Positions 1 to 9,947 of a DNA stretch of 52,454 nt are shown here, in pieces; the stretch's first letter is position 1; each line of letters opens with the position of its first letter. This DNA comes from Desulfuromonas sp. (lineage in GTDB: Bacteria > Desulfobacterota > Desulfuromonadia > Desulfuromonadales > Geopsychrobacteraceae): NCBI GenBank assembly GCA_002868865.1, contig PKUC01000002.1, positions 1 through 52,454 on the forward strand. The letters are read 5' to 3'. Made by a program: the position numbers and the translations under genes. The notes under the pieces were generated by a model that was not told the origin of the DNA, did no database searches, and saw nothing but the letters and a program-made list of their open reading frames with translations.

Positions 1-715
1 CCTTATTATAGATAAGAGCTTCTCCCGTAGGCTGAACCACTTGCCCTCCTGCCGCTACGACAACGGCATGACCGGCAGCGGTATCCCACTCCATGGTAGG
101 TCCGAGCCGGGGGTAGAGATCAGCGCAGCCTTCCGCAACCACGCAGAGCTTCAATGAACTGCCTATCGAAAGGGCATCTTTGACCTTTATTGTCTCAAGA
201 TAGTCGCTCAGTTCCGGTGAGGGATGCGAACGACTCATTACGACAACAAATCCATCATCTGCGGGCATCCTCGTCTGGATGGGGAGTGCTGCTTCATCAC
301 CTGTGCGTGTAAAGGCACCAAGAGCGGTGCTCCCATAATAAAATTTATCTTGAGCGGGAACGTACACAACTCCGAGAATGCTCTGATTTCCTTCAATCAG
401 AGCAATATTGACTGTAAATTCGCCATTTCGCTTGATAAATTCTTTTGTTCCATCAAGCGGATCGACCAACCAAAAGCGGGGCCATTCGCGCCGTTGCTGA
501 TAGGAAATGTCAGCGCCTTCTTCAGAGAGAATCGGAATACCCGGAAAGTGCCGAGTCAGACCCGCAACGATCGTGTCATGAGAGGCTTTATCTGCGGCTG
601 TAAGTGGCGATTTATCTTCCTTGAATTCAATCTGATGCTCGCCATCGTAGATGTCCATGATGGCGGTCCCGGCGTCCTTCGCTATACAACAGAGTTGTTC
701 AATGTCGATCTGCAT
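1..715 (-). CDS. cysQ: 3'(2'),5'-bisphosphate nucleotidase CysQ (3' end cut by window edge)
   Basis: Reads off the left edge; 238 codons are visible from the ATG at 715, which begins MQIDIEQLC. It is an inositol-monophosphatase-fold protein: the metal-binding signature WLVDPLDGTKEFI is present with an upstream EEG metal-ligand motif, and EWDTAAGHAV near the end is the second family signature. CysQ hydrolyses 3'-phosphoadenosine 5'-phosphate (PAP), the by-product left when PAPS gives up its sulfate, and so relieves product inhibition. It starts 21 bases after the stop of cysNC and is almost certainly co-transcribed with cysD and cysNC. PAPS-making and PAP-removing genes are thus side by side, which means PAPS is actually consumed in this organism. 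Only the last part of the C-terminus is missing. Confidence 0.93.
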   Translation of the reverse strand, partial: MQIDIEQLCCIAKDAGTAIMDIYDGEHQIEFKEDKSPLTAADKASHDTIVAGLTRHFPGIPILSEEGADISYQQRREWPRFWLVDPLDGTKEFIKRNGEFTVNIALIEGNQSILGVVYVPAQDKFYYGSTALGAFTRTGDEAALPIQTRMPADDGFVVVMSRSHPSPELSDYLETIKVKDALSIGSSLKLCVVAEGCADLYPRLGPTMEWDTAAGHAVVVAAGGQVVQPTGEALIYNK

Positions 716-736
716 GAATCTAATTCCTGAATAATT

Positions 737-2638
737 TTAAAGAGGTACTGTTATCCCCCACAATTTCCGGACGATATCCTCGGCGAGTTGCTCTGCGGGA
801 TGTTCTCCCCCCTTAACAACGATCTCCGGATTTTCAGGAATCTCGTAGACGGAATCGACCCCGGTGAAGTTTTTCAATTCTCCGGCACGGGCTTTTTTGT
901 AGAGCCCTTTAACGTCCCGTTCTTCACAAATCGTCAGCGGTGTATCGACAAATACTTCGACAAATTCTCCCGGCTCTAAAAGGTCGCGAGCCAGTTGGCG
1001 CTCACTTTTGAACGGTGAGATAAAGGAAACTAAAACAATAAGCCCTGCGTCGGCCATCAGCTTTGCAGTTTCCGCCACTCTGCGGATATTCTCTACCCGG
1101 TCAACATCGGTAAAACCGAGATCACGATTGAGTCCGTGCCGGACATTGTCACCGTCAAGGGTATAGGTGTGTTTACCGATGGAGTGCAACTTCTTTTCGA
1201 CCAGATTAGCGATAGTCGATTTGCCCGCACCCGACAAGCCGGTGAACCAGAGAACTCTTGATTTTTGACCCTTAAGTTCGGCCCGGGCATTTTTGTCGAT
1301 GGTCATCGCTTGCCAGTGGATATTGGTTGCGCGCCGCAGAGCAAAATTGATCATTCCAGCCCCAACGGTGGCATTGGTGAAGCGATCGATCAGAATAAAA
1401 TTTCCGGTTGCACGGTTTTGCTGATAGGGGTCGCAAGAGATCGCCTTGCTCAGCGATAGGTTGCATATCCCAACTTCGTTGAGAGCCAGGCTTTTACCCG
1501 GTTCCTGTTGCAGGGTGTTCACATTGATTTTGTGTTTAAGTGTCGTGACCTGCACCGGAACGGTTGTTGCGCCGGTTTTAAGCAGATAACTTCTTCCTGG
1601 GAGGAGCGGTTCTTCGTGCATCCAGACCAGATGGGTCTCGAATTGGTCCGCGTGCTCAGGCCGTTGTTGCGCATCGGACAGCAGATCCCCGCGACTGATG
1701 TCGATCTCGTCAGTGAGGGTCAGGGTGACCGCCTGTCCGGCTCCGGCCGCGTCGAGATCTCCATCAAAGGTAACAATCCGGGACACGCAACTGCTTTGTC
1801 CAGAACCGGGAACGATTATCTCATCGCCCGGCCGAACTGTGCCCGATGCGATGGTTCCGGAGAAACCGCGAAAATCGAGATCAGGCCGGTTGACCCATTG
1901 GACCGGCATGCGGAACGGTTTGTCGTTACCGACATCGGCAATCTGTACTGTTTCCAGATAGGAGATCAGGGTCGGACCCGTGTACCATGGGGTCCGATCA
2001 CTCAGCTGAATAACGTTGTCCCCCTCCAGCGCCGAAAGCGGGATTGGAGTTATTGTGTCAAAACCCAGGTCGGTCGCGAAGGCACTATATTCTTTGCAGA
2101 TGTCGGCAAAAACCTGCTCATCGTAATCAACAAGGTCCATCTTGTTGACCGCCAGAACGACGTGACGGATACCAACAAGAGAAACCAGATAGCTGTGGCG
2201 CTTGCTCTGAGTCAGAACACCTTTGCGGGCATCGATGAGGATAACAGCGACACCGGCTGTTGAGGCGCCGGTAACCATGTTGCGGGTGTACTGCTCATGT
2301 CCCGGTGTGTCGGCGACTATGAACTTGCGTTTATCGGTCGAAAAAAACCGGTAAGCCACGTCGATGGTAATCCCCTGCTCCCGTTCGGCCTGCAGGCCGT
2401 CGAGCAGCAGGGCATAATCGATATTCTCCCCCTGAGTCCCGACCTTTTTGCTGTCCGCTTCCAGTGACGCCAGTTGGTCTTCGAAGATCATCTTCGAATC
2501 CCATAGCAGTCGTCCTATCAGGGTGCTTTTGCCATCGTCCACGCTACCGCAGGTGATAAAGCGCAGCATCGATTTTTCTTCCTGCGCTTTCAGGTAGGCG
2601 TGGATGTCTTGTGCGATTAAGTCAGATTGGTGGGCCAT
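737..2638 (-). CDS. cysNC: Bifunctional sulfate adenylyltransferase subunit 1 / adenylylsulfate kinase CysN-CysC
   Basis: A 633-residue fusion of the NodQ type. The N-terminal part is the GTPase subunit of ATP sulfurylase: P-loop [10 protein letters not shown] near residue 30, [12 protein letters not shown] (G3) and NKMDL (G4), followed by the EF-Tu-like beta-barrel domains. From about residue 455 comes an APS kinase with an intact P-loop (GLSGAGKST, residues 466-474), [15 protein letters not shown], and the [17 protein letters not shown] substrate loop. With CysD it makes APS from sulfate and ATP, and the kinase half converts APS to PAPS. Its ATG overlaps the cysD stop by one base (TAATG), so translation is probably coupled. 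It serves as the internal reference for the divergent APS-kinase-like gene at 3592-4338. Confidence 0.96.
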   Translation of the reverse strand: MAHQSDLIAQDIHAYLKAQEEKSMLRFITCGSVDDGKSTLIGRLLWDSKMIFEDQLASLEADSKKVGTQGENIDYALLLDGLQAEREQGITIDVAYRFFSTDKRKFIVADTPGHEQYTRNMVTGASTAGVAVILIDARKGVLTQSKRHSYLVSLVGIRHVVLAVNKMDLVDYDEQVFADICKEYSAFATDLGFDTITPIPLSALEGDNVIQLSDRTPWYTGPTLISYLETVQIADVGNDKPFRMPVQWVNRPDLDFRGFSGTIASGTVRPGDEIIVPGSGQSSCVSRIVTFDGDLDAAGAGQAVTLTLTDEIDISRGDLLSDAQQRPEHADQFETHLVWMHEEPLLPGRSYLLKTGATTVPVQVTTLKHKINVNTLQQEPGKSLALNEVGICNLSLSKAISCDPYQQNRATGNFILIDRFTNATVGAGMINFALRRATNIHWQAMTIDKNARAELKGQKSRVLWFTGLSGAGKSTIANLVEKKLHSIGKHTYTLDGDNVRHGLNRDLGFTDVDRVENIRRVAETAKLMADAGLIVLVSFISPFKSERQLARDLLEPGEFVEVFVDTPLTICEERDVKGLYKKARAGELKNFTGVDSVYEIPENPEIVVKGGEHPAEQLAEDIVRKLWGITVPL

Positions 2639-3543
2639 TAGAAATACCCCTCCTGTTTTTTCTTTTCCATGCTTCCTGCTTGATCGTGGTCGATCAAACG
2701 CCCTTGCCTCTCTGAGGTGCGGGTTAACAGCATCTCCTGGATGATCTCGGGCAGAGTCGCGGCGGTCGATTCAACCGCACCGGTTAAGGGGTAACAGCCG
2801 AGGGTGCGAAAGCGGACCGACTTCATCTCAACCTTTTCACCGGGCAACAGCTCCATGCGATCGTCGTCGACCAGAATCAACATCCCGTCGCGCTCAACCA
2901 CCGGTCGCACCTTGGAAAAGTAAAGCGGGACGATGGGGATACTCTCCAGATAGATGTACTGCCAGATGTCCAGCTCGGTCCAGTTGGAGAGCGGGAAGGC
3001 GCGGATGCTCTCGCCAGGTTTTACGCGCGCGTTGTACAGGTTCCACAGCTCGGGACGCTGACTTTTAGGGTCCCAGCGGTGGGTGTCGGTGCGGAACGAG
3101 AAGATCCGCTCCTTGGCGCGCGACTTCTCCTCGTCGCGACGGGCACCACCGAAGGCGGCATCAAACTTATACTTGTCGAGCCCCTGTTTGAGGGCTTCGG
3201 TTTTCATGACGTCGGTGTACAACGCGCTGCCGTGCGTGAAGGGAGACATCCCTTGTTCGACACCATCCTGGTTCGTGTAGACCAGCAGGTCAAAACCGCA
3301 CTCTGAACGCATCTTCTCGCGAAACTCGATCATTTCGCGAAATTTCCAGGTCGTGTCGACGTGCATCAGCGGGAAGGGGATCTTCGCTGGGAAAAACGCT
3401 TTGCGGGCCAAGTGAAGCATGACCGCTGAGTCTTTCCCGATGGAATAGAGCATGACCGGGTTTTCAAACTCGGCCGCAACTTCACGGATAATGTGGATAC
3501 TTTCAGCCTCCAGTTGTCGGAGGTGTGTCATGTCAATAATCAT
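2638..3543 (-). CDS. cysD: Sulfate adenylyltransferase subunit 2 CysD
   Basis: 301 residues, the normal length of CysD. It is a PAPS-reductase/ATP-PPase-fold protein; the conserved start [20 protein letters not shown] and the PP-loop [18 protein letters not shown] are close to textbook, as are [20 protein letters not shown] and the C-terminal [13 protein letters not shown]. It adenylates sulfate with the GTPase CysN. The ATG at 3543 is used here; an ATG four codons in (MTHLRQ) is also possible. A TATAAT hexamer lies on the minus strand at 3577-3582, about 35 bases before the start, but I see no good -35 partner. Order cysD-cysNC-cysQ, one transcription unit by spacing. Confidence 0.96.
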   Translation of the reverse strand: MIIDMTHLRQLEAESIHIIREVAAEFENPVMLYSIGKDSAVMLHLARKAFFPAKIPFPLMHVDTTWKFREMIEFREKMRSECGFDLLVYTNQDGVEQGMSPFTHGSALYTDVMKTEALKQGLDKYKFDAAFGGARRDEEKSRAKERIFSFRTDTHRWDPKSQRPELWNLYNARVKPGESIRAFPLSNWTELDIWQYIYLESIPIVPLYFSKVRPVVERDGMLILVDDDRMELLPGEKVEMKSVRFRTLGCYPLTGAVESTAATLPEIIQEMLLTRTSERQGRLIDHDQAGSMEKKKQEGYF

Positions 3544-3591
3544 GGGATCTCTTTTAGTTGCAGGCGTTATCGCTGCATTATAAGCGACCGC

Positions 3592-4338
3592 TTACTTTCT
3601 ACTGAGGCTTTTGCCGGTAAGAACATTATTATTAATGTAACTTACTATTTGCTCACAAGCTTCATCAACAGAAATGCAATCGACATCGAGAACGATCTCC
3701 GGCGCATCAGACTCCTGGTAGTCAAAATGGATTCCGGGGAAATCCTGATATTCTCCGGAGCGCGCCTTTGCGTAGTGCCCCTGTTGATCACGTTTTTCAC
3801 AGGCTTCCGGTGTCGTACGAAGGTATACTTCAACAAAGTTTGTTGAAATCTCTCGCGCAAAGTTTCTGCTGGCGCTGTAAGGAGATACAAAGGAGGCAAC
3901 GACGATAATACCGTTTTTTTCAAGCATTGCGGCAAGGTGACCGGAGCGTTTTATGTGTTTATTGACCTCTTCTGGAGTAAAACCTGTTTCGGGAAATAAC
4001 GGCCGCACGTCGCGGCTGTCGATCCGCTCGACTTTAAGTTTATCGGCACGTAGCTTTTCAAATACCCGCGAAGCCAGTTCTTTCTTTCCGGATGCGGGCA
4101 GTCCGGTAAACCAGAGAACAAACGAAGGGACCTCTTTTTTACCGTAGGAGATCTTCTGCCAAAGACGTTCGTGGAAGAAATACAACCCCATTTTGGCAAA
4201 CACTTCCAAAAGACCGACAGTAATGGCAAGCGCAAAAGCACCCGTAAAGATAAAGACGATGACTGCGGTGGTAAATGTCGCCCAGGTCCTCCAGGAAATC
4301 GCCTTAAGTACGGAGCGTGATTTGGTTTCATATTGCAT
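3592..4338 (-). CDS. DUF2061 membrane domain fused to a divergent adenylylsulfate kinase-like domain
   Basis: 248 residues in two parts. Residues about 12-63 match the small DUF2061 family (SWRTWATFTTA, a hydrophobic stretch, then EVFAKMGLYFFHERLWQ), predicted to sit in the inner membrane. Residues about 72-235 align with APS kinase: WFTGLPASGK, then FVSPYSASRNFAR (canonical FISPF-SER-AR) and GHYAKARSGEYQDFPG (canonical [16 protein letters not shown]). The key oddity is the P-loop: K85 is kept but the following Ser/Thr, which contacts Mg-ATP, is Lys86, and the substrate motif [10 protein letters not shown] reads DSRDVRPLFP. It may therefore bind nucleotide poorly or phosphorylate something other than APS. 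It follows the nucleotide-sugar dehydrogenase by 12 bases, so it belongs to the polysaccharide unit at least as much as to cysDNCQ. Domain assignment is firm; catalytic activity is doubtful. Confidence 0.8.
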   Translation of the reverse strand: MQYETKSRSVLKAISWRTWATFTTAVIVFIFTGAFALAITVGLLEVFAKMGLYFFHERLWQKISYGKKEVPSFVLWFTGLPASGKKELASRVFEKLRADKLKVERIDSRDVRPLFPETGFTPEEVNKHIKRSGHLAAMLEKNGIIVVASFVSPYSASRNFAREISTNFVEVYLRTTPEACEKRDQQGHYAKARSGEYQDFPGIHFDYQESDAPEIVLDVDCISVDEACEQIVSYINNNVLTGKSLSRK

Positions 4339-4350
4339 ATGGGTTACACC

Positions 4351-5673
4351 CTACAAACTCCAATATGACAATCCCGTTTTTTCAACGTCCCTGCGTTCAA
4401 GAACGTTCTTCACATCGATGACAACCCCCTGACCGGCACACAATTGCTTCAGTCGTACGGGATCTAAGTCGCTGAAAGCGCCGTGCGCAACCGCCCAGAC
4501 GATCGCATCCACACCGCTGACGTTGTCTAAGTCAACCAGTTCAATCCCGTACTCGGCCCGTGTCTCCTCGGCGCAGGCCATCGGATCGTGGACCAGCACC
4601 TGGACCCCATAATCCTCGAGTTCGTGGATGATGTCGATCACCTTGCTGTTGCGGATGTCAGGGCAGTTTTCCTTAAAGGTCAGCCCCAAAACCAGGACCC
4701 TGGTGCCCTTGATCGCCTTGTCGGCCTGAATCATCTTTTTGATGCAGTTTTCGGCAACGTACTTACCCATGCCGTCGTTGATGCGCCGACCGGCGAGGAT
4801 CACCTGCGGAAGGTAACCGATCTCTTCGGCCTTGTAGGTGAGGTAGTAGGGATCGACGCCAATGCAGTGACCACCGACCAGACCGGGCGTAAAGGGCAGG
4901 AAATTCCACTTGGTTCCAGCCGCCGCCAGCACATCCATTGTGGGGATACCCATGCGGCCGAAGATCAGCGCCAGCTCATTCATCAGGGCAATATTCAGAT
5001 CGCGCTGGGTGTTTTCGATCACCTTGGCGGCTTCAGCGACCTTGATGCTGGCAGCACGATGAACACCGGCGGTGACGATCATCTCGTAGACCTGCGCGAC
5101 GGTTTCAAGGGTTTCCCCATCCTGCCCGGAAACCACCTTGACGATCTTGTCGACCGTGTGAACCTTGTCGCCGGGATTGATTCGCTCCGGCGAATACCCC
5201 ACTTTAAAATCAACACCACAGGTCAGTCCCGATTCCCGTTCAAGGATCGGTACGCAAACATCTTCAGTCACGCCGGGGTAGACCGTCGATTCATAGACGA
5301 TGATCGCGCCCTTTTCCAGGTTTTGGCCGATGGTGCGCGACGCGGATTCGAGAGGAGTGAGATCAGGTTTTTTGTTGTTGTCGATCGGCGTCGGAACGGT
5401 GACAATCAAAAACGACGCTTCTCCGATACGGGCTGGATCTGTGGTGTAGTCGATGGTGGTGGCCTTAAGCTCGTCGGCGGTTAACTCGCCAGTGGCGTCA
5501 AACCCATCGCGCAGTTGCTGTATCTTACCAGCATGGATATCAAACCCGATGACATCGACCTGCTTTCCGAAAGCCGCGGCCAGCGGCAACCCGACATACC
5601 CGAGACCGATCACGGCGACTTTCGCTTGTCTATCAAGAATCTGTTGAACAGTGATCACTTTTTTCGCTCCCAT
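4351..5673 (-). CDS. Nucleotide-sugar dehydrogenase, TviB/WbpO type (UDP-HexNAc 6-dehydrogenase)
   Basis: 440 residues. The N-terminal NAD-binding site VAVIGLGYVGLPLAAAFGK and the catalytic cysteine segment GLVGGHCIGVDPYYLTYKAE identify the UDP-glucose/GDP-mannose dehydrogenase superfamily. The HCIGVDPYYLTYKAEEIGY version with AGRRINDGM is typical of the UDP-N-acetylhexosamine branch (TviB, WbpO, WbpA) and differs from the ugd at 9944, which has [12 protein letters not shown]. The likely reaction is four-electron oxidation of UDP-GlcNAc or UDP-GalNAc to the uronic acid for a capsule or O-chain; the exact sugar cannot be read from sequence. The start MGAKKVITVQQIL at 5673 gives the expected length. 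Confidence 0.88.
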   Translation of the reverse strand: MGAKKVITVQQILDRQAKVAVIGLGYVGLPLAAAFGKQVDVIGFDIHAGKIQQLRDGFDATGELTADELKATTIDYTTDPARIGEASFLIVTVPTPIDNNKKPDLTPLESASRTIGQNLEKGAIIVYESTVYPGVTEDVCVPILERESGLTCGVDFKVGYSPERINPGDKVHTVDKIVKVVSGQDGETLETVAQVYEMIVTAGVHRAASIKVAEAAKVIENTQRDLNIALMNELALIFGRMGIPTMDVLAAAGTKWNFLPFTPGLVGGHCIGVDPYYLTYKAEEIGYLPQVILAGRRINDGMGKYVAENCIKKMIQADKAIKGTRVLVLGLTFKENCPDIRNSKVIDIIHELEDYGVQVLVHDPMACAEETRAEYGIELVDLDNVSGVDAIVWAVAHGAFSDLDPVRLKQLCAGQGVVIDVKNVLERRDVEKTGLSYWSL

Positions 5674-5745
5674 ATTTTACACTCTACCGAGCAGAACAAG
5701 GACTCAATTTTTCTTTGAGCCTGCCATTCACCCAACAAAGTTCAG

Positions 5746-6753
5746 CTATTTTTCAAAATACGCACGGTACCAGTCGACAAAACGACCGACGCCATCCTCA
5801 ATGGATGTCTGTGGTTTAAAACCGACATCGGCAATCAGCGCATCGACATCGGCATAGGTCGCCGGAACGTCACCGGGCTGGATCGGCAACATCTCTTTTT
5901 GTGCGGTTTTGCCCAGGGCTGTTTCAAGGGTTTCGATCAGGTGCATCAGTTCCACCGGGTTGTTATTGCCGATGTTATACAGGCGATAGGGTGCTGCACT
6001 GGTGGCTGAATCCGGAGCAGCGCTATCCCAGTCAGGATTGGACGGCGCGGTGTGATCGAGGGTCCGCACCACCCCTTCGACGATATCATCGATATAGGTA
6101 AAGTCGCGGCGCATCTTGCCGTGATTGAAGACCTGAATCGGCTGACCGGCGAGGATCGCTTCTGCAAACAGAAACATCGCCATGTCGGGCCGCCCCCAGG
6201 GACCGTAAACGGTAAAAAAGCGTAGTCCCGTCGTCGGCAAGCCGTAGAGATGGCTGTAGGTGTGCGCCATCAACTCATTGGCCTTTTTGGTCGCCGCGTA
6301 GAGGGAGACCGGATGGTCGACATTGTGATGCACCGAAAACGGCATCGTCGTGTTGGCGCCGTAAACCGACGAAGATGAGGCATAAACCAGATGCTTCACC
6401 TCGTTGTGACGGCAGCCTTCGAGGATATTGGTAAAACCGACGAGATTGCTGTCGATATAAGCATGGGGGTTCTGCAGCGAATAGCGTACCCCGGCCTGCG
6501 CAGCGAGGTTGACCACCTTGTCGAACCGCTCACCTGCAAACAGCGCCGCGATCCCGTCACGATCAGCCAGATCCATCTCGACAAAACGAAAACCGGGCAA
6601 GCCCTGTAATTGCGACAACCGCGCCTGTTTCAGGCTGACATCGTAGTAGTCATTCAAATTGTCGAGGCCAACCACCTCATCCCCCCGTGCCAGCAGAACA
6701 CGCGAGAGATGAAAACCGATAAAACCTGCAGCGCCCGTTACCAGGATTTTCAT
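5746..6753 (-). CDS. UDP-glucuronate 4-epimerase-like NAD-dependent epimerase
   Basis: 335 residues, extended SDR fold. The Rossmann motif [15 protein letters not shown] opens the protein; the Ser-Tyr-Lys site is in YASSSSVYG and [25 protein letters not shown] and [10 protein letters not shown] are characteristic of UDP-glucuronate 4-epimerases (LspL/Cap1J type). It converts UDP-glucuronate, which the ugd at 9944 can supply, to UDP-galacturonate. An upstream ATG at 6828 keeps the frame open, but the ATG at 6753 is preferred: it opens directly on [13 protein letters not shown] and is preceded by AAGGAAC at a proper distance; the longer form would also overlap rfbA. Confidence 0.88.
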   Translation of the reverse strand: MKILVTGAAGFIGFHLSRVLLARGDEVVGLDNLNDYYDVSLKQARLSQLQGLPGFRFVEMDLADRDGIAALFAGERFDKVVNLAAQAGVRYSLQNPHAYIDSNLVGFTNILEGCRHNEVKHLVYASSSSVYGANTTMPFSVHHNVDHPVSLYAATKKANELMAHTYSHLYGLPTTGLRFFTVYGPWGRPDMAMFLFAEAILAGQPIQVFNHGKMRRDFTYIDDIVEGVVRTLDHTAPSNPDWDSAAPDSATSAAPYRLYNIGNNNPVELMHLIETLETALGKTAQKEMLPIQPGDVPATYADVDALIADVGFKPQTSIEDGVGRFVDWYRAYFEK

Positions 6754-6805
6754 ACAAGAGTTCCTTGACCCAAAAAATGCGTTAATGAATAGTACAAAGC
6801 AAGAG

Positions 6806-7696
6806 TTACTCGCGTTCGAGACGAACATCTCGAAGAATCATTTCCAAATAATCTCGATAGGTTGACGCCGGTGTCATGGAAATAACTTTCTCCATGTACC
6901 TCACATCAATAAATCCCTTTCGAAGCGCAATCTCCTCCAAACACGCAATCTTGAGACCTTGCCGCACTTCAAGTGTTCCGATGAAATGACTGGCTTCAAG
7001 CAAGCTGGTATGGGTTCCCGTATCGAGCCAAGCAATGCCACGCTCAAGTCGTTTAACCCGTAGAGAACCAGCTTTAAGATACTCTAGGTTGACGTCTGTG
7101 ATCTCCAGTTCACCACGTTGCGAGGGCTTAATATTCTTGGTAATTTCTACGACCTGTTCATCATATAAATAAAACCCAGGCACCGCATAGTTAGATTTAG
7201 GAACCACTGGTTTTTCTTCGATATTCAGAGCGTGCCCCTGTTGATCAAACTCGACAACACCGTAGCGTTCAGGGTCGGCAACGGGGTAGCCAAAGACCTC
7301 AGCACCTCCAGAAAACTCTGTAAACATCTTTACCAGACCCATATTTCCGTAGAAAATATTGTCGCCAAGAATCAAGCTGACCGGCTGGCCATTTATAAAT
7401 TCTTCACCAACAAGAAAGGCCTGAGCAATCCCTTTTGGTTCAGGTTGTACAGCGTAGGTTAATGAAATTCCAAACCTTGAACCATCACCGAGCAGCTGTT
7501 GAAACCGTGGAGTGTCCTGAGGAGTGGAAATAATCAGAATGTCCTGCACACCGGCACGCATCAAGGTCGATAGCGGATAATAAATCATCGGCTTATCATA
7601 AACCGGCTGCAACTGTTTACTGGCTACCAATGTCAGGGGATAGAGTCGACTACCAGCCCCCCCGGCCAGAACAATTCCTTTTTTTACACCGACCAT
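6806..7696 (-). CDS. rfbA: Glucose-1-phosphate thymidylyltransferase RmlA
   Basis: 296 residues, typical RmlA length. Nucleotidyl-transferase signature [16 protein letters not shown], the dTTP/uridine-binding segment [28 protein letters not shown], and the C-terminal [15 protein letters not shown] all match. It makes dTDP-glucose for the next enzyme RmlB. An AAAGGAAC ribosome-binding site lies just before the ATG at 7696. It sits 48 bases after rfbB. Neither rmlC nor rmlD is in the window, so the final sugar could be dTDP-rhamnose made with genes elsewhere, or an amino or fucosyl derivative. Confidence 0.96.
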   Translation of the reverse strand: MVGVKKGIVLAGGAGSRLYPLTLVASKQLQPVYDKPMIYYPLSTLMRAGVQDILIISTPQDTPRFQQLLGDGSRFGISLTYAVQPEPKGIAQAFLVGEEFINGQPVSLILGDNIFYGNMGLVKMFTEFSGGAEVFGYPVADPERYGVVEFDQQGHALNIEEKPVVPKSNYAVPGFYLYDEQVVEITKNIKPSQRGELEITDVNLEYLKAGSLRVKRLERGIAWLDTGTHTSLLEASHFIGTLEVRQGLKIACLEEIALRKGFIDVRYMEKVISMTPASTYRDYLEMILRDVRLERE

Positions 7697-7744
7697 CTTT
7701 ATTCAGTTCCTTTCTGCCAGATTTTTTTTCAGAGCCTGACACCA

Positions 7745-8809
7745 TTATCGGTTGCCATACATTCTCTCGTAGTAGTCCTGATAACTTCCATCGAGCACAC
7801 CAGCGACCCAGTCTGGATTATCCAGATACCAGTCGACGGTCTTGCGAATGCCCTCTTCAAATGTCACCGCTGGGGTCCAGCCGAGCTCATCCTTTATTTT
7901 AGTCGCGTCGATGGCATAGCGGCGGTCATGCCCGGGGCGGTCGGTGACGTAGCGAATCAACGATGTCCGGGGTTCACCGCTGTCACGCAGACCAACTTTT
8001 TCATCGAGCAGGTTACAGACCGTGGTGACAATCTCGATATTCTGTTTTTCGTTGTTACCACCGATGTTGTAGGTCTGACCCAAAGTCCCTTTTTCGAGCA
8101 CACGCAGAACAGCCGCACAGTGATCTTCAACGTAGAGCCAGTCACGAACCTGCTTGCCATCACCATAAACGGGCAGTTGTTTGTCATTAAGGGCATTGTT
8201 GATGATCAGCGGGATCAATTTTTCGGGGAAGTGGTACGGACCGTAATTATTTGAGCAGTTGGTAATCAGCACCGGCAGCCCATAGGTGTGGTAATAAGCC
8301 TGAACCAGATGATCGGATGAGGCCTTACTGGCCGAATAAGGTGAACGGGGGTCGTAGGATGTCTCCTCGGTGAAATACCCGGTCGCCCCAAGACTGCCGT
8401 AAACCTCATCGGTCGAGACATGGAGAAAGCGTTTATCAGCCAAACCGGTCCCATCCTGCAGCCAGGATTTACGTGCAGCTTCCAGCAGAGTGAAGGTGCC
8501 GACGATGTTTGTTTGTATAAATTCCGCGGGGCCGGCAATACTGCGATCAACATGGGATTCAGCAGCAAAATGAACAACCGTGTCGATCTTCTCTTCAGTG
8601 AAGATCTGTTCAACCAGTGCCGCGTCGGTGATATCCCCCTTAACGAAACGATAACGACTATCGTCTTCGATGTCGCGGAGGTTTTCAGGGTTCCCGGCGT
8701 AGGTCAGTTTGTCGAGATTGATCAACCGACAGTTCGATTTCTGTCGAAGGACAGAGCGGACAAAGTTGCTGCCGATGAAACCGCAGCCGCCGGTGACAAG
8801 AACATTCAT
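7745..8809 (-). CDS. rfbB: dTDP-glucose 4,6-dehydratase RmlB
   Basis: 354 residues from the chosen start. [14 protein letters not shown] is the NAD site; [12 protein letters not shown] and [10 protein letters not shown], with the active-site [11 protein letters not shown], are RmlB signatures, and the C-terminal [18 protein letters not shown] is common in the family. It converts dTDP-glucose to dTDP-4-keto-6-deoxyglucose. The frame is open to 8875, but the ATG at 8809 is preceded by GAGGGTG and gives the family N-terminus MNVLVTGG. The extra 22 codons would run into the terminator hairpin at 8835-8884, which argues against them. Confidence 0.95.
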   Translation of the reverse strand: MNVLVTGGCGFIGSNFVRSVLRQKSNCRLINLDKLTYAGNPENLRDIEDDSRYRFVKGDITDAALVEQIFTEEKIDTVVHFAAESHVDRSIAGPAEFIQTNIVGTFTLLEAARKSWLQDGTGLADKRFLHVSTDEVYGSLGATGYFTEETSYDPRSPYSASKASSDHLVQAYYHTYGLPVLITNCSNNYGPYHFPEKLIPLIINNALNDKQLPVYGDGKQVRDWLYVEDHCAAVLRVLEKGTLGQTYNIGGNNEKQNIEIVTTVCNLLDEKVGLRDSGEPRTSLIRYVTDRPGHDRRYAIDATKIKDELGWTPAVTFEEGIRKTVDWYLDNPDWVAGVLDGSYQDYYERMYGNR

Positions 8810-8834
8810 GTGACACCCTCTTATGTAATCGGAC

Positions 8835-8884
8835 AGAAAAAAGGGATTGAGAGATAACGACTTATCGTCTCCCAATCCCTTTTA
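8835..8884 (-). terminator. Rho-independent terminator between comEA-like gene and rfbB
   Basis: An 11-base-pair perfect stem (AAAAGGGATTG pairing with CAATCCCTTTT) with further pairing inside. Read on the minus strand it is followed by a run of T. It lies 37 bases past the ComEA-like stop codon and before the rfbB start, so it ends the comEA transcript and implies that rfbB has its own promoter, which I could not identify. Confidence 0.75.
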
Positions 8885-8920
8885 TTCAATAACGAAAAGA
8901 ACCCGTGTTAATCAGCTGAC

Positions 8921-9211
8921 TTACTGTGTCTTTTTCTCGTCTTCTACTACGATCTGGTCCTTGATCCGGTCAAGTTTCTTTTCACCAATTCCTTTGATGT
9001 TAATCAGTTCGGCGACATCGGAAAAAGCGCCATGTTGCTTTCTGTACTCTATAATCTTGAGCGCTGTTTTTTCGCCGATACCGTTCAGCTCAGAAAACTG
9101 CTCAACCGTTGCGGTGTTGATATTAAGCTTTTCCTGCGCCAAAACAGGCTGACAGAACAGCAAAACCGACAACAGCACAACACTCAAAATTCGTGCACTG
9201 GCTACAAACAT
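8921..9211 (-). CDS. Secreted ComEA-like helix-hairpin-helix protein
   Basis: 96 residues. A signal peptide (MFVASARILSVVLLSVLLF, cleavage probably after PVLAQ) is followed by a single ComEA domain with two helix-hairpin-helix motifs: LNINTATVEQFSELNGIGEK and LINIKGIGEKKLDRI. ComEA-type proteins bind double-stranded DNA in the periplasm and help pull it in during natural transformation, though many single-domain versions have no proven role. The frame is open to an ATG at 9241; I prefer 9211 because AAGGGGTGGGG precedes it and a normal signal peptide results. It stands alone, followed by its own terminator, amid polysaccharide genes. Confidence 0.85.
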   Translation of the reverse strand: MFVASARILSVVLLSVLLFCQPVLAQEKLNINTATVEQFSELNGIGEKTALKIIEYRKQHGAFSDVAELINIKGIGEKKLDRIKDQIVVEDEKKTQ

Positions 9212-9377
9212 AATCCCCACCCCTTTCTTAAAAGGCCCCATTTAAGGGCGTTAAAAACTCCGATAGATACCGGGTTCTTTTCGCCGTATCGTGTGTAATC
9301 GATCTACAGTAAATGCGATCATCCACACAGCAGGTCACTTTACCAGTTTTTCCGGTTAAAATGAACCAGAAAACAAC

Positions 9378-9947
9378 CTATCCCCTGTCAAGAATATAGC
9401 GTGCAGCAGAAGCAAGGCTGTCAAAACAGCAACCTCGGTCCACACTGAACGTCTCTGGATCGTTTTCAGGCTGAATCTTAAGCGAGCGACACCCTGCTGC
9501 ACGCCCGGCATCAACGTCGGACATCTTGTCACCAACCATCCAGGAGCGAGGCAGATCGATCGACAAGTCTGCAGCCGCCTGCAGCAAAAGACCGGGACTT
9601 CCCTTGCGACACGTACAGGATCGTGTCAGCGGGCCGTCCCCTGCGGTCGGGTGATGAGGGCAGACATAAATGCCATCGAGAACCACACCGGACTCAGCTA
9701 GAACCGCCTGCATGTGCCGGTTAATCTCTGTCACCGTTTCAAAGGAAAAGTATCCACGGGCCACACCCGACTGATTGGTAACTACAACCAACAGAAAACC
9801 TGCTGCTTGGAGCTTTCTGAGGGCTTCAGGAGCACCCGGAAGCAACTCAAAATCATCGATCCGCTGCAGATAATGGCATTCACGATTGATCGTTCCGTCG
9901 CGGTCGAGGAACACCGCGGGACGTAATGGCGTAGAGACGGTTCTCAC
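9378..9947 (-). CDS. gmhB: D-glycero-beta-D-manno-heptose-1,7-bisphosphate 7-phosphatase GmhB
   Basis: 189 residues, HAD superfamily. [13 protein letters not shown] holds the nucleophile Asp; [13 protein letters not shown] is the family loop; the zinc-binding residues are in CPHHP followed by [26 protein letters not shown] is HAD motif 4. It removes the 7-phosphate of heptose bisphosphate on the way to ADP-heptose. The start is GTG at 9947, overlapping the ugd stop by four bases (GTGA), so it is translationally coupled. Heptose genes gmhA, hldE and gmhB are all here; the last epimerase hldD is not in the window. Confidence 0.94.
   Translation of the reverse strand: MRTVSTPLRPAVFLDRDGTINRECHYLQRIDDFELLPGAPEALRKLQAAGFLLVVVTNQSGVARGYFSFETVTEINRHMQAVLAESGVVLDGIYVCPHHPTAGDGPLTRSCTCRKGSPGLLLQAAADLSIDLPRSWMVGDKMSDVDAGRAAGCRSLKIQPENDPETFSVDRGCCFDSLASAARYILDRG

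Noticed and set aside
224-730. 168-codon plus-strand open frame near the left end
   Set aside because: Antisense to cysQ, whose metal-binding motifs are clear on the minus strand.
4588-5484. 298-codon plus-strand open frame
   Set aside because: Antisense to the nucleotide-sugar dehydrogenase, which is strongly supported.
5690-5740. Hairpin between the epimerase and the dehydrogenase gene
   Set aside because: Stem of seven pairs with a bulge and no T tract; more likely chance.
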